Positions 34,414-43,451 of a stretch of DNA of 64,000 nt are shown here, in pieces. The notes under the pieces are model-generated. The model searched no databases, was not told the DNA's origin, and worked only from the letters and a program-made list of their open reading frames with translations. This stretch comes from CAZYQW01 sp964649825 (lineage in GTDB: Bacteria; Planctomycetota; B15-G4; JADJEK01). The position numbers were made by a program, and so were the translations under genes. Where the stretch lies: positions 62,001 through 126,000 of the forward strand of contig CAZYQW010000119.1 in NCBI GenBank assembly GCA_964649825.1, written 5' to 3'. Position 1 is the first letter of the stretch, and each line of letters opens with the position of its first letter.

Positions 34414-35595
34414 TTAGACCGGGCTCAGGGCGCGTTCGAGGACATCGGGATACTTGAGTCCGGTCGCGGTGTTGAACAGGACGATCCTCGCGTCCCGCTC
34501 GACGTCACGTTCGTCGACCAGACGCAAGAGCGCGGGCACGAGCGCCGCGCCCTCGGGACAGAGCAGGATGCCTTCCAAACGGGCGACCTCGCGCACCGCC
34601 GTGATCATCGAGGCGTCCGACACGGCGAGCGCGCGGCCGCGGCTCCGGCGCAGCTCCGCCAGGATCCACCAGTCCGCGAACGCCTTGGGTACCTGGAGCC
34701 CGCTCGCGATCGTCCGTCCGTCGGGGGACGGATCCGAAGTCGTCGCGCCCGCCTCGAACGCGCGGACGATCGATGCCATGTTCTCGGACTGGACGGCGAT
34801 CATGCGCGGGCGATCGGCACCGACGAGCCCGGCCGCCTCCAGCTCGTCGAACGCTTTCATCATCCCCAGCAATCCGGTTCCGCCGCCGGTCGGGTACAGG
34901 ATCACGTCCGGGAGCCCGGCGAGCTGCTCGTACAGCTCGTACCCCATCGTCTTCTTCCCGTCGAGCCGGTACGGCTCCTTGAGGGTCGACATGTCGAACC
35001 ACGGGTCGCCGCGGTTCTCGGCCGCGTCGGCGCGCAAACGTGCGGCCGCGTCGGCGATCGTCCCGTCGACGAACGTGACCGACGACCCGTGGATCCGAAC
35101 TTCGTCCCGGTTCGGCTTGGGGCAGTCAAGAGGGACGTAGACGCGCGCTTGGAGTCCGGCTCTCGACGCGTAGGCGGCGAGCGCGCCGGCCGCATTTCCC
35201 GCCGAGGGGACGGCCAGCACGCGAGCGCCGCGCGCCTTGGCCGCGGTGACCGCGGCCGACATGCCGCGGGCCTTGAAAGACCCGGTCGGGTTCGCTCCTT
35301 CGTCCTTGATCCAGAGTCGATCGAGACCGACCCGGTTGGCCAAACGGGGCGCTTCGAGCAGCGGCGTGAAGCCCTCCCCGAGCGAGACCACTTCGTGCGG
35401 CGAGACGGCCGGCAGCGCTTCCTCGTAGCGCCAGAGGGACCGCGGGCGATCCTGCATCGCCCCGCGCCGCAGACGTTCGGCGAGCGGACCGATGTCGTAC
35501 TGCGCCGACAGCGACCGGCCGCACGCGTCGCACACCGTCGCGAGCCGGCGCGGGTCGTGATCGGACCGGCAGGATGAACACTCGAGGGCGAGCAT
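34414..35595 (-). CDS. thrC: Threonine synthase
   Basis: ThrC converts O-phosphohomoserine to threonine with PLP. The 393-residue protein has an N-terminal zinc ribbon (CSSC...CDAC), GEGFTPLLEAPRL, the PLP lysine in NPTGSFKARGM, SAGNAAGALAAYA and the phosphate loop GGGTGLLGM. This is the shorter class of threonine synthase. A GTG one codon before the chosen ATG is also possible; GGGAG lies upstream of both. No other threonine genes are adjacent. Confidence 0.88.
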   Translation of the reverse strand: MLALECSSCRSDHDPRRLATVCDACGRSLSAQYDIGPLAERLRRGAMQDRPRSLWRYEEALPAVSPHEVVSLGEGFTPLLEAPRLANRVGLDRLWIKDEGANPTGSFKARGMSAAVTAAKARGARVLAVPSAGNAAGALAAYASRAGLQARVYVPLDCPKPNRDEVRIHGSSVTFVDGTIADAAARLRADAAENRGDPWFDMSTLKEPYRLDGKKTMGYELYEQLAGLPDVILYPTGGGTGLLGMMKAFDELEAAGLVGADRPRMIAVQSENMASIVRAFEAGATTSDPSPDGRTIASGLQVPKAFADWWILAELRRSRGRALAVSDASMITAVREVARLEGILLCPEGAALVPALLRLVDERDVERDARIVLFNTATGLKYPDVLERALSPV

Positions 35596-35643
35596 CACGT
35601 TGTCGTCTCCCGTTGCCGTGGATGGGCGTGGTCTCGAATGGAA

Positions 35644-35674
35644 GGAGGGCGCGAGGCCGAGCCCCGCGCCCTCC
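35644..35674 (-). terminator. Hairpin after the matrixin gene
   Basis: GGAGGGCGCG (35644-35653) and CGCGCCCTCC (35665-35674) form a perfect ten-base stem. It lies just past the end of the leftward protease gene. Confidence 0.65.
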
Positions 35675-35698
35675 CAGAGCTGGTTCGACTGGTCCCGA

Positions 35699-37033
35699 CT
35701 ACGGGCAGAAGTCGACCTTCAAGACGTTCGCGTGGCTGACGTTGCCGCCGAAGTTCGGGTCACGCGACGCGGCCTGGTAGTACTTGGTCGTCCCCACCAG
35801 CGGCGCCGTGATCGGCACCGCCAACGTCATCTTCCCGTTCGCGTCGGTCGACACGTACGTACGCAGGAAATTGGGCGGGCCCACCTGGATCACGCCCCAC
35901 GCCTGCGGGTTGAAGCCGGCGCTGTCGCCGCTGAAGAAGACGCCGAACTGGTTGGCCGGGAAGCCGGTGCCGATCACCGCGAAGTTCGGATTGCTCGCGG
36001 ACGGAAGCCCGCCTTCGGACCCCATCACGCAAGCCTGGCCCGTCGAGGAGATCTCGCCGGTTCCCTGGGTCGTCGGCGGCGTGCAGCTTCCGCCGCCGCT
36101 CAGATCGATCGGGAACGCGTTCGACAAGCGCGTGGTCGGTTCCCAGACCAGGACGTTGCCGCTCTGCGCGTTGTTCGGGACGGTGACCGTCACGGACGTC
36201 GGGGTGGCGCTCGCGCCGAACACGGTGCCCGGGATGGCGCCGGTGTTCGTCGTCGTACCGGCCGTGAACTTCACGTTCACGGTCGCGTCGAAGTTCTGGC
36301 CGGTGATCGTGATCACGCCGCCCGGCGTCAGGTTGCCGGTGACGTTCGTGATGATCGGCTTCGACGTCGGGATCGTGCCGTAGATCGCCTGGAGTCCGGC
36401 TTGATCATCCGGCTCGATCGACCGGGCCGGCGAGCCGTTGCTGCACGCGAACGGACACATCGTGCTCGTCACGCTGCAGCTTCCCGAGCAGCCGACGTTG
36501 GTGTGGCCGAGGCCGAGCGCGTGGCCGTACTCGTGGGTCATGATGCCCGCGATGTCCCACGATCCGCCGCCGGCGAGATCGTTCCAGGAGTTGCCCTCGC
36601 AGAAGATGATGCGCCAACCGTCGCTGATCGGGGTCTCGGTGTAGGCCAGCGTGCCGCCGCCGCAGCCCGCCGTGCCCCACGAGACCGTGTTGCCGTTGGT
36701 GCTGCTGTTGTTCGTGGCCGAGCCTTGCCAGTCCATGTCGAAGTTGCGCTGAGCGTCGACGTCGTTCGAGTTCCACTGGCGCGCGCCCTCCCAGACCGCC
36801 TTCGGCGCGCCGAGCGCGCCCGGATGGCTGGGACTCGGGGTCTGGTCGTCGTTGGCCTGCGAGTCCGCCGCGTTGTTGAACACGCGGACGTCGCGCTGGT
36901 AGCCGTTTCCGCCCGTGTTGAGCCCGAGGCTCCCGCCGAGGAGGGAGAACGAGACACCGGTGTTCGGAAGCGCGAACAACCCGGCCGCCGTCACGGCGCC
37001 CAGGAACGAGATGGTCTTCGTGATGTTGTTCAT
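35699..37033 (-). CDS. Secreted matrixin-type metalloprotease with IPT/TIG domain
   Basis: The 444-residue protein has a signal peptide, then a metzincin catalytic domain with the zinc motif HEYGHALGLGHT (about residues 167-178). Its MTHEYGH context and the following TSTMCP resemble matrix metalloproteinases (M10A). From about residue 232 an IPT/TIG-like Ig domain follows (KPIITNVTGNLTPGGVITITGQNF). A C-terminal cysteine-containing beta domain may aid surface attachment. No classic propeptide cysteine switch is obvious. The ATG at 37033 has AAGGAG upstream, and the gene follows a small secreted protein by 14 bases. Confidence 0.82.
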   Translation of the reverse strand: MNNITKTISFLGAVTAAGLFALPNTGVSFSLLGGSLGLNTGGNGYQRDVRVFNNAADSQANDDQTPSPSHPGALGAPKAVWEGARQWNSNDVDAQRNFDMDWQGSATNNSSTNGNTVSWGTAGCGGGTLAYTETPISDGWRIIFCEGNSWNDLAGGGSWDIAGIMTHEYGHALGLGHTNVGCSGSCSVTSTMCPFACSNGSPARSIEPDDQAGLQAIYGTIPTSKPIITNVTGNLTPGGVITITGQNFDATVNVKFTAGTTTNTGAIPGTVFGASATPTSVTVTVPNNAQSGNVLVWEPTTRLSNAFPIDLSGGGSCTPPTTQGTGEISSTGQACVMGSEGGLPSASNPNFAVIGTGFPANQFGVFFSGDSAGFNPQAWGVIQVGPPNFLRTYVSTDANGKMTLAVPITAPLVGTTKYYQAASRDPNFGGNVSHANVLKVDFCP

Positions 37034-37047
37034 TTTGGTGCGCCTCC

Positions 37048-37611
37048 TTACTTCTTCGACTTCATCGCTTCGAACGCGGTAGCGACATCGGTCTTCAGGG
37101 AGTCGAGACGCGCGTTGGCCGGGACGGCCGAACCGTTCCCTTCACCGAGCACGATCACCTGCCCGCGACGATTGGTCTGGGTGCGGAACGACTCGGCGAA
37201 CGAGTCGAGCTGGTACGCGCTGGCATCCGCCTCCGACACGGCAGCGTCCTTGCGGAGGAAGAGCAGCACTTTCTCGCCGACGCGGGTCTCGGCCTCGGGC
37301 GGCGAGATCGAAAGGCGGGTCTCGCCGTACCCCGGGAAGTAGACCGTGACGGTCTCGGGCGCGTTCAGGTTCGGGAGCAAGCTGCTCTCGACCTTCACGG
37401 TGAGGACGGTCCACTTCAACTCCGAAGCGGACGGGACGAACCCTTCCTTCGAGGACGTGATTTCGCCGTAAACGACGAGTCCACCGGCATTCGCCGCGAT
37501 CAGGTCGAGCTGCTTGTCGAGGTCTCGGGAGACGACGGCGCCGTACAGCGGAACGACCAGGAGGGCCGCGGCAGCCGTTGCCAGAAGCACGCGAGGTGAC
37601 TTCAAGAGCAT
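37048..37611 (-). CDS. Secreted hypothetical protein upstream of the matrixin
   Basis: The 187-residue protein has a strong signal sequence (LLATAAAALLVVPLYG). A mixed beta domain follows, with VVYGEITSSKEGF, WTVLTVKVESSLL and ETVTVYFPGYGETRLS, then GEKVLLFLRKD. I do not recognise a characterised family. The strand pattern suggests a small beta-barrel or OB-like domain. Because the matrixin gene follows after 14 bases, it may be a chaperone, inhibitor or partner of the protease. The ATG at 37611 has GGAG at nine bases; an upstream in-frame ATG would give a poorer signal peptide. Confidence 0.6.
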   Translation of the reverse strand: MLLKSPRVLLATAAAALLVVPLYGAVVSRDLDKQLDLIAANAGGLVVYGEITSSKEGFVPSASELKWTVLTVKVESSLLPNLNAPETVTVYFPGYGETRLSISPPEAETRVGEKVLLFLRKDAAVSEADASAYQLDSFAESFRTQTNRRGQVIVLGEGNGSAVPANARLDSLKTDVATAFEAMKSKK

Positions 37612-37919
37612 GAACGGGCTCCAACAGAGAGAAACCAAAGAATCCAGCGGAGAGCTAAGGAACGACAGGGGAGTCAACGCTGGGCTGTGTCCCTGAACGA
37701 CAGTGCACAGGGATTCCTGATGACGGGATTAAAGCACCTGAGCGTGGCGAGCGGTGCACGATTTTTTTTGTGCGAGCGTGCAAAACTGCAACATCTTTTC
37801 AGGTATCGATTCCGAAACCAGAATGTAACCAAGACACCATCGAACCGAACGGGTTGGATGCCGCCAGTGGTGAGCGGCGGAATCACCCGCGATCAGCGGG
37901 TCGGCGAGAGGAGCAAACC
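37612..37919. other. Divergent intergenic region
   Basis: This 308-base gap separates the leftward secreted protein from the rightward kinase-like gene. It is more AT-rich than its surroundings. It contains TCCCTG-N12-CAGGGA (37690-37713) and TGCACG-N16-CGTGCA (37755-37782) with a run of eight T between the second pair. These are possible operators. I cannot place a promoter with confidence. Confidence 0.4.
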
Positions 37920-38627
37920 TTGGGTCGAGGTATCGAGGATTCTCTCCGAGCTTCGAGTCGCAGGGAGGAACGGGTCGGTTCGCGGACGCTGCCGCTGGTG
38001 CGGCTTCTGGTCGCCGGAACGATCGGTGGGGGCGTGATCCACGAGTTCGCCAACTTGCTCACGGTCATCGACGGCAATCGACAGATGGCCGAGATGGGAC
38101 TCGCGCGGAGAGGTACCGATCGAACTCGCGAGCCGCTCGAACGTTCACGCACGTTCGTCGAGGCGTATCGCTACGTGTTCGGGTCGGCCGACCCCGCCTA
38201 CGACGTGGCGGCGAGCCTCGAGCTGGATGCGATCGCAACGCTCGTGCGGGTGAAGCTGCGCGGACAACCGGGTCGAGTCGAGGCGCGGATTCCGCGGCCC
38301 GATGACATCATGATCCCGAGGCGGGTCGCGACGGGCGTCCGGTTCTGCTTCCTGGCGGCCGTGTTCGGGATCCTCGACTCCTTGGAACAAGCGTCCGTCG
38401 TGGAACTCTCGGTGGGGGGGGCGGTCGGAGGGGCGGTCGGAGGGAACGGAGACGGCGCCACCAGCCTCGAGGCGGTGCTGCGCGGACGATCGAGCCGATA
38501 TCCCGTTGCGGCGGACGCGCCCCACATGCTCTCCGCGGCCGAGTCGCTCGCCATGGAGCTCCGGGCGCTCCTGCAGTGGACCGAGATCGACGGTGAAACG
38601 CGCATTCGACTCGTGATTCCTTCCTGA
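37920..38627 (+). CDS. Degenerate histidine-kinase-like / HPt-like protein
   Basis: The 235-residue protein contains a clear H-box, GGGVIHEFANLLTVIDGN (about residues 36-53), like the HisKA phospho-acceptor of sensor kinases. The remaining sequence has the length of a small ATPase lobe but lacks recognisable N, G1 and G2 boxes; the N-box position reads FCFLAAVFGILDSL. This is the plan of ChpT-like histidine phosphotransfer proteins. A glycine-rich run VGGAVGGAVGGNG interrupts the lobe. The TTG start at 37920 is chosen because GAGAGGAG lies six bases upstream; an earlier GTG has no such site. A hybrid histidine kinase is encoded 3 kb away. Function is inferred. Confidence 0.6.
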   Translation: MGRGIEDSLRASSRREERVGSRTLPLVRLLVAGTIGGGVIHEFANLLTVIDGNRQMAEMGLARRGTDRTREPLERSRTFVEAYRYVFGSADPAYDVAASLELDAIATLVRVKLRGQPGRVEARIPRPDDIMIPRRVATGVRFCFLAAVFGILDSLEQASVVELSVGGAVGGAVGGNGDGATSLEAVLRGRSSRYPVAADAPHMLSAAESLAMELRALLQWTEIDGETRIRLVIPS

Positions 38628-38658
38628 TCGAGGTTCTAGGGAATCGAGGTTCTGGGGA
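38627..38658. repeat. Two tandem 16-bp repeats upstream of the cytochrome fusion gene
   Basis: ATCGAGGTTCTAGGGA is followed directly by ATCGAGGTTCTGGGGA, 15 of 16 bases identical. The pair begins at the last base of the kinase-like gene's stop and ends 69 bases before the cytochrome gene start, a typical place for activator or repressor binding. Confidence 0.75.
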
Positions 38659-38727
38659 GGTGAAGCTCGCCCCGGTTCCGGTACGATGTTTCGCTTTCTC
38701 ACGAGCGACACACTGGTGGAGTCTCCG

Positions 38728-41013
38728 ATGTCACCCAGCAGGCCCCTTCGTGGTTCGATCCTCCTCTGGGTCGCCGCGCTCGCGTCGATGATGGGTTGCG
38801 GGGGCCTCGACGGCCCGCCCCCCCTCGAAGGCGACCACGACGTCACGATCTTCCATGCTCATGCGAACCTGGGCAACATCGAGCCGTGCGCCTGCAACAA
38901 CCGGACGGTCGGCGGGTTTCCCAGACGCTTCGCTCTGCTGAAGGAGCTGCGGAAGACGCGGGAGAACGTCCTCGTGGTCGAGGGGGGGAACACGTTCTTC
39001 TCCGAGAAGTTCGCCGCCAAGGAGATTCGGCCGCAGCATCGGGAGAAAGCCCGCGCGATCGCGAAGGCGCTGCTGCGCTGTCAGGTCGAGGCGATGACGC
39101 TCGGCGAGCTCGACCTGTCGCACGGCGGGAACTTCTTGAAGGAACTCGTCCGCGACTTCGGTCTGCCGATGATCGCCTCGAACGTTCGAGTGCGGAAGAC
39201 CGGCGAGCCGCTGTTCGAGGAGTACAAGATCATCTCGAAGGGGGGCCTGAAGATCGCGGTGCTCGGGCTGATCAACCCTGAGCTCAAGCGGATCGTCAGC
39301 CAGACCAACGAGGAAGGCACGACGATGACTCAGCTCTCGAAAGACGAGGTGATCATCGTCGAGGAGTTGTTCGAGGACCGGGACGTCGAGGTGGAGGAGC
39401 CGATCGAGGCCGCGAAGGACTTGGTCCGCGAGCTGCGCGGACAGGCCCACCTCATCGTCGTGCTCTCGCACCTTCCTCCTAAGATGTCGCGCGACCTTCC
39501 GACGTTGGTGCCGGGCATCGATGTGGTCATCGGAGCGCACCTGCCGTCGAACCGCGGCGAGTACAAGATCGCGGGTCGCAGTCTCTTCCTGCGGACGCCG
39601 ATGAATGGAACCGTCATCGGTGTCGCGGACTTCCACGTCGAGGACGGCGGCCTCGTGTTCGCCGATCACACGGAGCTGCATCGCTACGAGGCGACGCTGC
39701 CGAACCTCGAGAAGGCCCGGCAGGAGGTGATCGATCAGTACCACACCGACGATCCCGAGGTGGTGGTCGCGGCCGATGCCGATGCGGCCGAACGGCTCAA
39801 GCTCTTGAATGGCGCGATCGAGGAGCGCCGTGCGAAGCTCGAAGTCGCGCGCGAACGTACCGAGTCGTACTTCATCCACGACGCGATCAGCCTCGACGGC
39901 AAGGAGGTCAAGGACGATCCGGCGATCCAGGAGCTGGTCCGTGAGTACCGTCGCAGCCTCGGCCGGTTGTACGAGGACAAGAGCGCGCCGGTCGACCCGG
40001 TGGTCAAGCCGATCGCAGGGACGCAGGCGTACACGACCGAGTCGAACTGCGTGATCTGTCACAAACCCCAGACGGAGTTCTGGGAGCGCACGCACCACGC
40101 GAACGCGTGGCAGACGATGCTCGACCAGGACGCTCAGTTCGACCTGGAGTGCATCGTGTGCCACACCGTCGGGTACATGGCGCCGGGCGGGTTCGACCGC
40201 CCCGACCGGGTCGCGGGCCACGAGGACGTCCAGTGCGAGAACTGCCATGGGCCGGGGAGCTTCCACATCGACGGCGTGAGCTTCCTCGATCGGACGAAGA
40301 TCATCGGCGACGCCGATCAGATGGGATGCGAGTCGTGCCACAACCACGAGCACTCGCCCGACTTCGACCGCAAGACTTTCGTCTCTCGGGTCGCTTGCCC
40401 GCCGATCGATCCGCACGAGCCGTTGATCCGAGGCGCGATCGGCCGAGCGCGGCAAGAACTCGATCGGACGTTGGCGAAGCCGGACGCTTCGCCGCGCTTC
40501 TACCAGGCGGCGATCGATCTCGATCTGCGGCTGTTGAACTACGAGGCGGCCCTCGACATCGCGCTCAAGGGTCTCGAACAACATCCCGGCACCGTGCGCC
40601 TCGAAGTCGGCGCGGCGTGGGCCCTCGACGGACTCGGCCGCACGGCCGAAGCGATCGCGCGGCTGCACCAGGAGTACGAGCGAAACCCGACCGAGCAGCT
40701 CGTCTGGAAGGAGCTCGCCAAGCTGTTGATTCACGGCCGCGACGAGTCGGCGCGCGATCTGGGCACCGCCCGTGAGCTCATCAGCTTCGCCGTGCGAGAC
40801 TTCGGCGCCAAGGATCCGACGTGGCACCTTCTCCTCGCCGAGCTCCGTCACGCCGAGGGAGATCTCGAGGGAGCGCTCGGCGAGATCAACCGCATCGTCC
40901 TCCAAATGGGCATGAGGCGGGAGCCGTACACCGATCTGCTGGAGTCGTGGACGAACGAGCTCGCGGCACGCCAGGAGTTCGACTTGCCGCCGCCCTTGCC
41001 GGCCGCTCCGTAG
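38728..41013 (+). CDS. Lipoprotein fusing a 5'-nucleotidase-like domain, a tetrahaem cytochrome and TPR repeats
   Basis: The 761-residue protein starts with a lipoprotein signal ending SMMGC. An N-terminal UshA/metallophosphoesterase-like domain (about 30-330) shows FHAHANLGNIEPCAC, FALLKELRKTRENVLVVEGGN, LGELDLSHGG, VVLSHLPP and GAHLPSNRGE. Several metal ligands of active enzymes look replaced, so activity is doubtful. Four CxxCH haem sites follow near residues 441, 475, 503 and 534 in a cytochrome c554-like region. The C-terminus (about 580-750) is TPR helices. The ATG at 38728 has GGAG upstream and yields a proper signal; an upstream in-frame ATG does not. It is likely an outward-facing redox lipoprotein. 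Confidence 0.82.
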   Translation: MSPSRPLRGSILLWVAALASMMGCGGLDGPPPLEGDHDVTIFHAHANLGNIEPCACNNRTVGGFPRRFALLKELRKTRENVLVVEGGNTFFSEKFAAKEIRPQHREKARAIAKALLRCQVEAMTLGELDLSHGGNFLKELVRDFGLPMIASNVRVRKTGEPLFEEYKIISKGGLKIAVLGLINPELKRIVSQTNEEGTTMTQLSKDEVIIVEELFEDRDVEVEEPIEAAKDLVRELRGQAHLIVVLSHLPPKMSRDLPTLVPGIDVVIGAHLPSNRGEYKIAGRSLFLRTPMNGTVIGVADFHVEDGGLVFADHTELHRYEATLPNLEKARQEVIDQYHTDDPEVVVAADADAAERLKLLNGAIEERRAKLEVARERTESYFIHDAISLDGKEVKDDPAIQELVREYRRSLGRLYEDKSAPVDPVVKPIAGTQAYTTESNCVICHKPQTEFWERTHHANAWQTMLDQDAQFDLECIVCHTVGYMAPGGFDRPDRVAGHEDVQCENCHGPGSFHIDGVSFLDRTKIIGDADQMGCESCHNHEHSPDFDRKTFVSRVACPPIDPHEPLIRGAIGRARQELDRTLAKPDASPRFYQAAIDLDLRLLNYEAALDIALKGLEQHPGTVRLEVGAAWALDGLGRTAEAIARLHQEYERNPTEQLVWKELAKLLIHGRDESARDLGTARELISFAVRDFGAKDPTWHLLLAELRHAEGDLEGALGEINRIVLQMGMRREPYTDLLESWTNELAARQEFDLPPPLPAAP

Positions 41014-41031
41014 CAGAGGCCGGGGTCGACG

Positions 41032-41595
41032 TCATTTCGTCGACGAGGCCGGCAGCTTCTCGCGAAACTCCTCCCACCAAGACGCGAAGTCCTCGCGGAT
41101 CTCCGCGGGGAACGCGGGCGCGACGAACTCGACGATCTCGACCGTCAAGCGCGCGGAGTGAGAGCGGGCGAGCGCAGCCTGCAGCGCGGCAAGTCCTTTG
41201 AGCTGCGAGAGGAGCAGGACGGCCACGACGATGATCGCGGCGGCCTTGACCGCCCCAAGCACCACGCCGAGCAGGCGGTCATAGGACTGCAGCCGAAGTC
41301 GAGACAGCACGCTTCGGAGGAGGTGCGCGAGCAACGTTCCTGCGGCGAACGTGCCGGCGAAGATGACGAAGTACGCGATCCAACGGTCCGCCGGCGGAGT
41401 GATCGAGAAGTGGCGGTTCATCCACTCGGCCACCGAATCGGTCACCGTACGCGCCAGCACGATTCCTACGACGATCGTCACGAGTCTCGTCAGTTGCCAC
41501 ACGAATCCGCGCACCAGGCCGAGCACGGCTTGGAACGCGATGAGCACGAGCGCGCACAGATCGACCGCACCCAGCTCTCTCAATGCATCGGGCAT
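41032..41595 (-). CDS. CvpA family membrane protein
   Basis: The 187-residue protein has four predicted membrane helices, beginning LCALVLIAFQAVLGLVRGFVWQ, and the conserved YDRLLGVVLGAVKAAAIIVV segment of CvpA. CvpA is needed for colicin V export in E. coli, and homologues affect envelope stress; the mechanism is not settled. The ATG at 41595 follows GAGG; a GTG two codons earlier is also possible. It converges with the cytochrome fusion gene, whose stop is 18 bases away. Confidence 0.82.
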   Translation of the reverse strand: MPDALRELGAVDLCALVLIAFQAVLGLVRGFVWQLTRLVTIVVGIVLARTVTDSVAEWMNRHFSITPPADRWIAYFVIFAGTFAAGTLLAHLLRSVLSRLRLQSYDRLLGVVLGAVKAAAIIVVAVLLLSQLKGLAALQAALARSHSARLTVEIVEFVAPAFPAEIREDFASWWEEFREKLPASSTK

Positions 41596-41668
41596 CGTCA
41601 CCTCGCCGTCGCTGGAGCCGAATCGTCGGTGACGGCCGTGTCGCGCGCCCGTTCGATCACCGTGCAGC

Positions 41669-43168
41669 CTACGGGAGACCGTTGGCTCCGCCCTCGCGCT
41701 CCTGGTCGTCGACGAACAGCATCGTCTGCCGGTGGCCGGTCTGGCTCAGCACACGATGCACCGTATCGAAGAGATCTCGAAGGGAGACGGGTTTCGGGAG
41801 ATACGGGTTCCCATGACGCCGCAGGAACTCGGCGAGCTCCTCGTTGAGCGTGTCGCCGGTCAAGAAGAGGATACGTCGAGCCAGGGCCGCATCGAACCGG
41901 TGGACCTCGTGGTGGAACTGCAAGCCGTTCAATCCAGGACGATGCAGGTCGGAGATGATCGCGTCGACGAAGTGGGTCTTCAGGTACTCGAGCGCCGGCT
42001 CGCTGCGATCGAACGCCGAGATCGTGTTGCCATGCCGCTCGAAGGCCTCCACGACCAGCGAGCGAACGACGGGATCGTCCTCGACGACGACGAGCCGCTT
42101 CCCACGCACCCGTACGTTGCGTCGCCGCTGACGGGCCCGCTCGCTCACGCCGGGGCTGCCCTGATAGACCCGGAACGTGAGCAGGAACGCGGCGCCGGTG
42201 TCGGACTCGAGGAGCTGGATCGTGCTGCCCTGCTGGCGGAGCATGTCTCGGCAAAGGGCGAGTCCAAGGCCAGTTCCTTGGCCCTCCACTTTCGTGGTGA
42301 AGAACTCGTCGAACACCCTGTCCCGCAGGTTCTCCGGGATCCCGGGGCCGGTGTCTCGAATGATCAAGGTCACGGACTGGCGCGCCGCCCTCGCTTCGAA
42401 TGAGAGGCGGCCTCCTCGGTCCGATTCGTACATCGCCTGCTCGGAATTGCTGATCAGGTTCACGAGCACCTGAAGGAGTTGATGCTTGTCGCCGTGGATC
42501 GCGGGGAGCGAGTCGGGGATGTCGAGGTGCACGGACACGTTGTGGATTCGGAGGTGATGGCTCTTCAGCTCGATGGCCCGACGCAGGATACTCGCCAGGC
42601 GTTCCCTCGTGCCCGGTCCCGATTCGCGGCCGCGTGCGAAGTCGAGCAGGTTCTGAACGATCCGATTCGTCCGCAGCGCCTCCTGGTAGACCTTCTCGAT
42701 CGCGCTCCGCACGTCGCGCTCCAGCTCACGCATGAGGAGGAGCTGGGTGTAACCGATGATGCCCGAGAGCGGGTTGTTGATCTCATGGACGATCCCTGAG
42801 ACCAGGCGTCCGGCCGACGCGAGCCGCGTCAAGTTGATGCACTCGGTGCGGGCGCGAACCATCGACGTCACGTCGAACAAGAGCACGAGCCGATGGCCCG
42901 GACGCTCCGCTCGCACCGACGTGACCTGGACGTGATGACGCGGCACGCCCCCGTTCGGCGCGGCGACGGCGCGAACCTCGGCGGCTGCATCGAGGTTGTC
43001 GCGCGGCGGGAAGACGTCATCGAACGGCCGCCCGATCGCGGTCGACGGATCGATGTCGAATGCAAGCGTCGTGGACGCACCGACTTCGACGATGCGATCT
43101 CGATCGTCGAGCTCGACCGTCGCCAGCTGCTGACGGAGGTCCGCCAGCGCGGTTTCTGTCACATTCAT
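41669..43168 (-). CDS. Hybrid sensor histidine kinase with C-terminal receiver
   Basis: The 499-residue cytoplasmic protein has an N-terminal PAS-like region (about 10-115). HisKA follows with SGIVHEINNPLSGIIGY, then an ATPase domain with N-box LLQVLVNLISNSEQAM, G1 DTGPGIP and G2 GQGTGLGLAL. A receiver domain with VVVEDD, phospho-acceptor Asp in IISDLHRPG, LTGD and the Lys in YLPKPV completes it. No membrane segment is seen, so it senses an internal signal. With its own receiver it needs an HPt partner for output; the kinase-like protein at 37920 is one candidate. The ATG at 43168 lacks a strong ribosome site. Confidence 0.9.
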   Translation of the reverse strand: MNVTETALADLRQQLATVELDDRDRIVEVGASTTLAFDIDPSTAIGRPFDDVFPPRDNLDAAAEVRAVAAPNGGVPRHHVQVTSVRAERPGHRLVLLFDVTSMVRARTECINLTRLASAGRLVSGIVHEINNPLSGIIGYTQLLLMRELERDVRSAIEKVYQEALRTNRIVQNLLDFARGRESGPGTRERLASILRRAIELKSHHLRIHNVSVHLDIPDSLPAIHGDKHQLLQVLVNLISNSEQAMYESDRGGRLSFEARAARQSVTLIIRDTGPGIPENLRDRVFDEFFTTKVEGQGTGLGLALCRDMLRQQGSTIQLLESDTGAAFLLTFRVYQGSPGVSERARQRRRNVRVRGKRLVVVEDDPVVRSLVVEAFERHGNTISAFDRSEPALEYLKTHFVDAIISDLHRPGLNGLQFHHEVHRFDAALARRILFLTGDTLNEELAEFLRRHGNPYLPKPVSLRDLFDTVHRVLSQTGHRQTMLFVDDQEREGGANGLP

Positions 43169-43451
43169 GCTGTCTCGACCGCTCCACCCAAGCGACCAAG
43201 GCCTAGGCCGCCGATCCGAGCCCCCCGGACCAGGACGACCTGCGGCTAGCTCAAGGAGAAAGGAGGACGATCTCAAGGGATCGGAGCCGGGAATTCTGGA
43301 ATTGACCCCGGAAAGGCTCGAACTCGAAACGTCAGGATCGTGGAAAGAGGGGGCGGCCGACCTTTCGAGTTCCGCTGGGTTGACAGGTGCCGTGAGGCGG
43401 GTAGAAGACTCCGCCAGACGATCCGCGAGGAGTTTCTACGAGACGCGTCCT

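Noticed and set aside
37674..38037. Short open frames in the AT-richer gap before the kinase-like gene
   Set aside because: No start context or protein features; the gap looks regulatory.
38731..40905. A 724-codon antisense frame over the cytochrome fusion
   Set aside because: The plus strand carries four CxxCH sites and a lipobox; the antisense frame has none of this.
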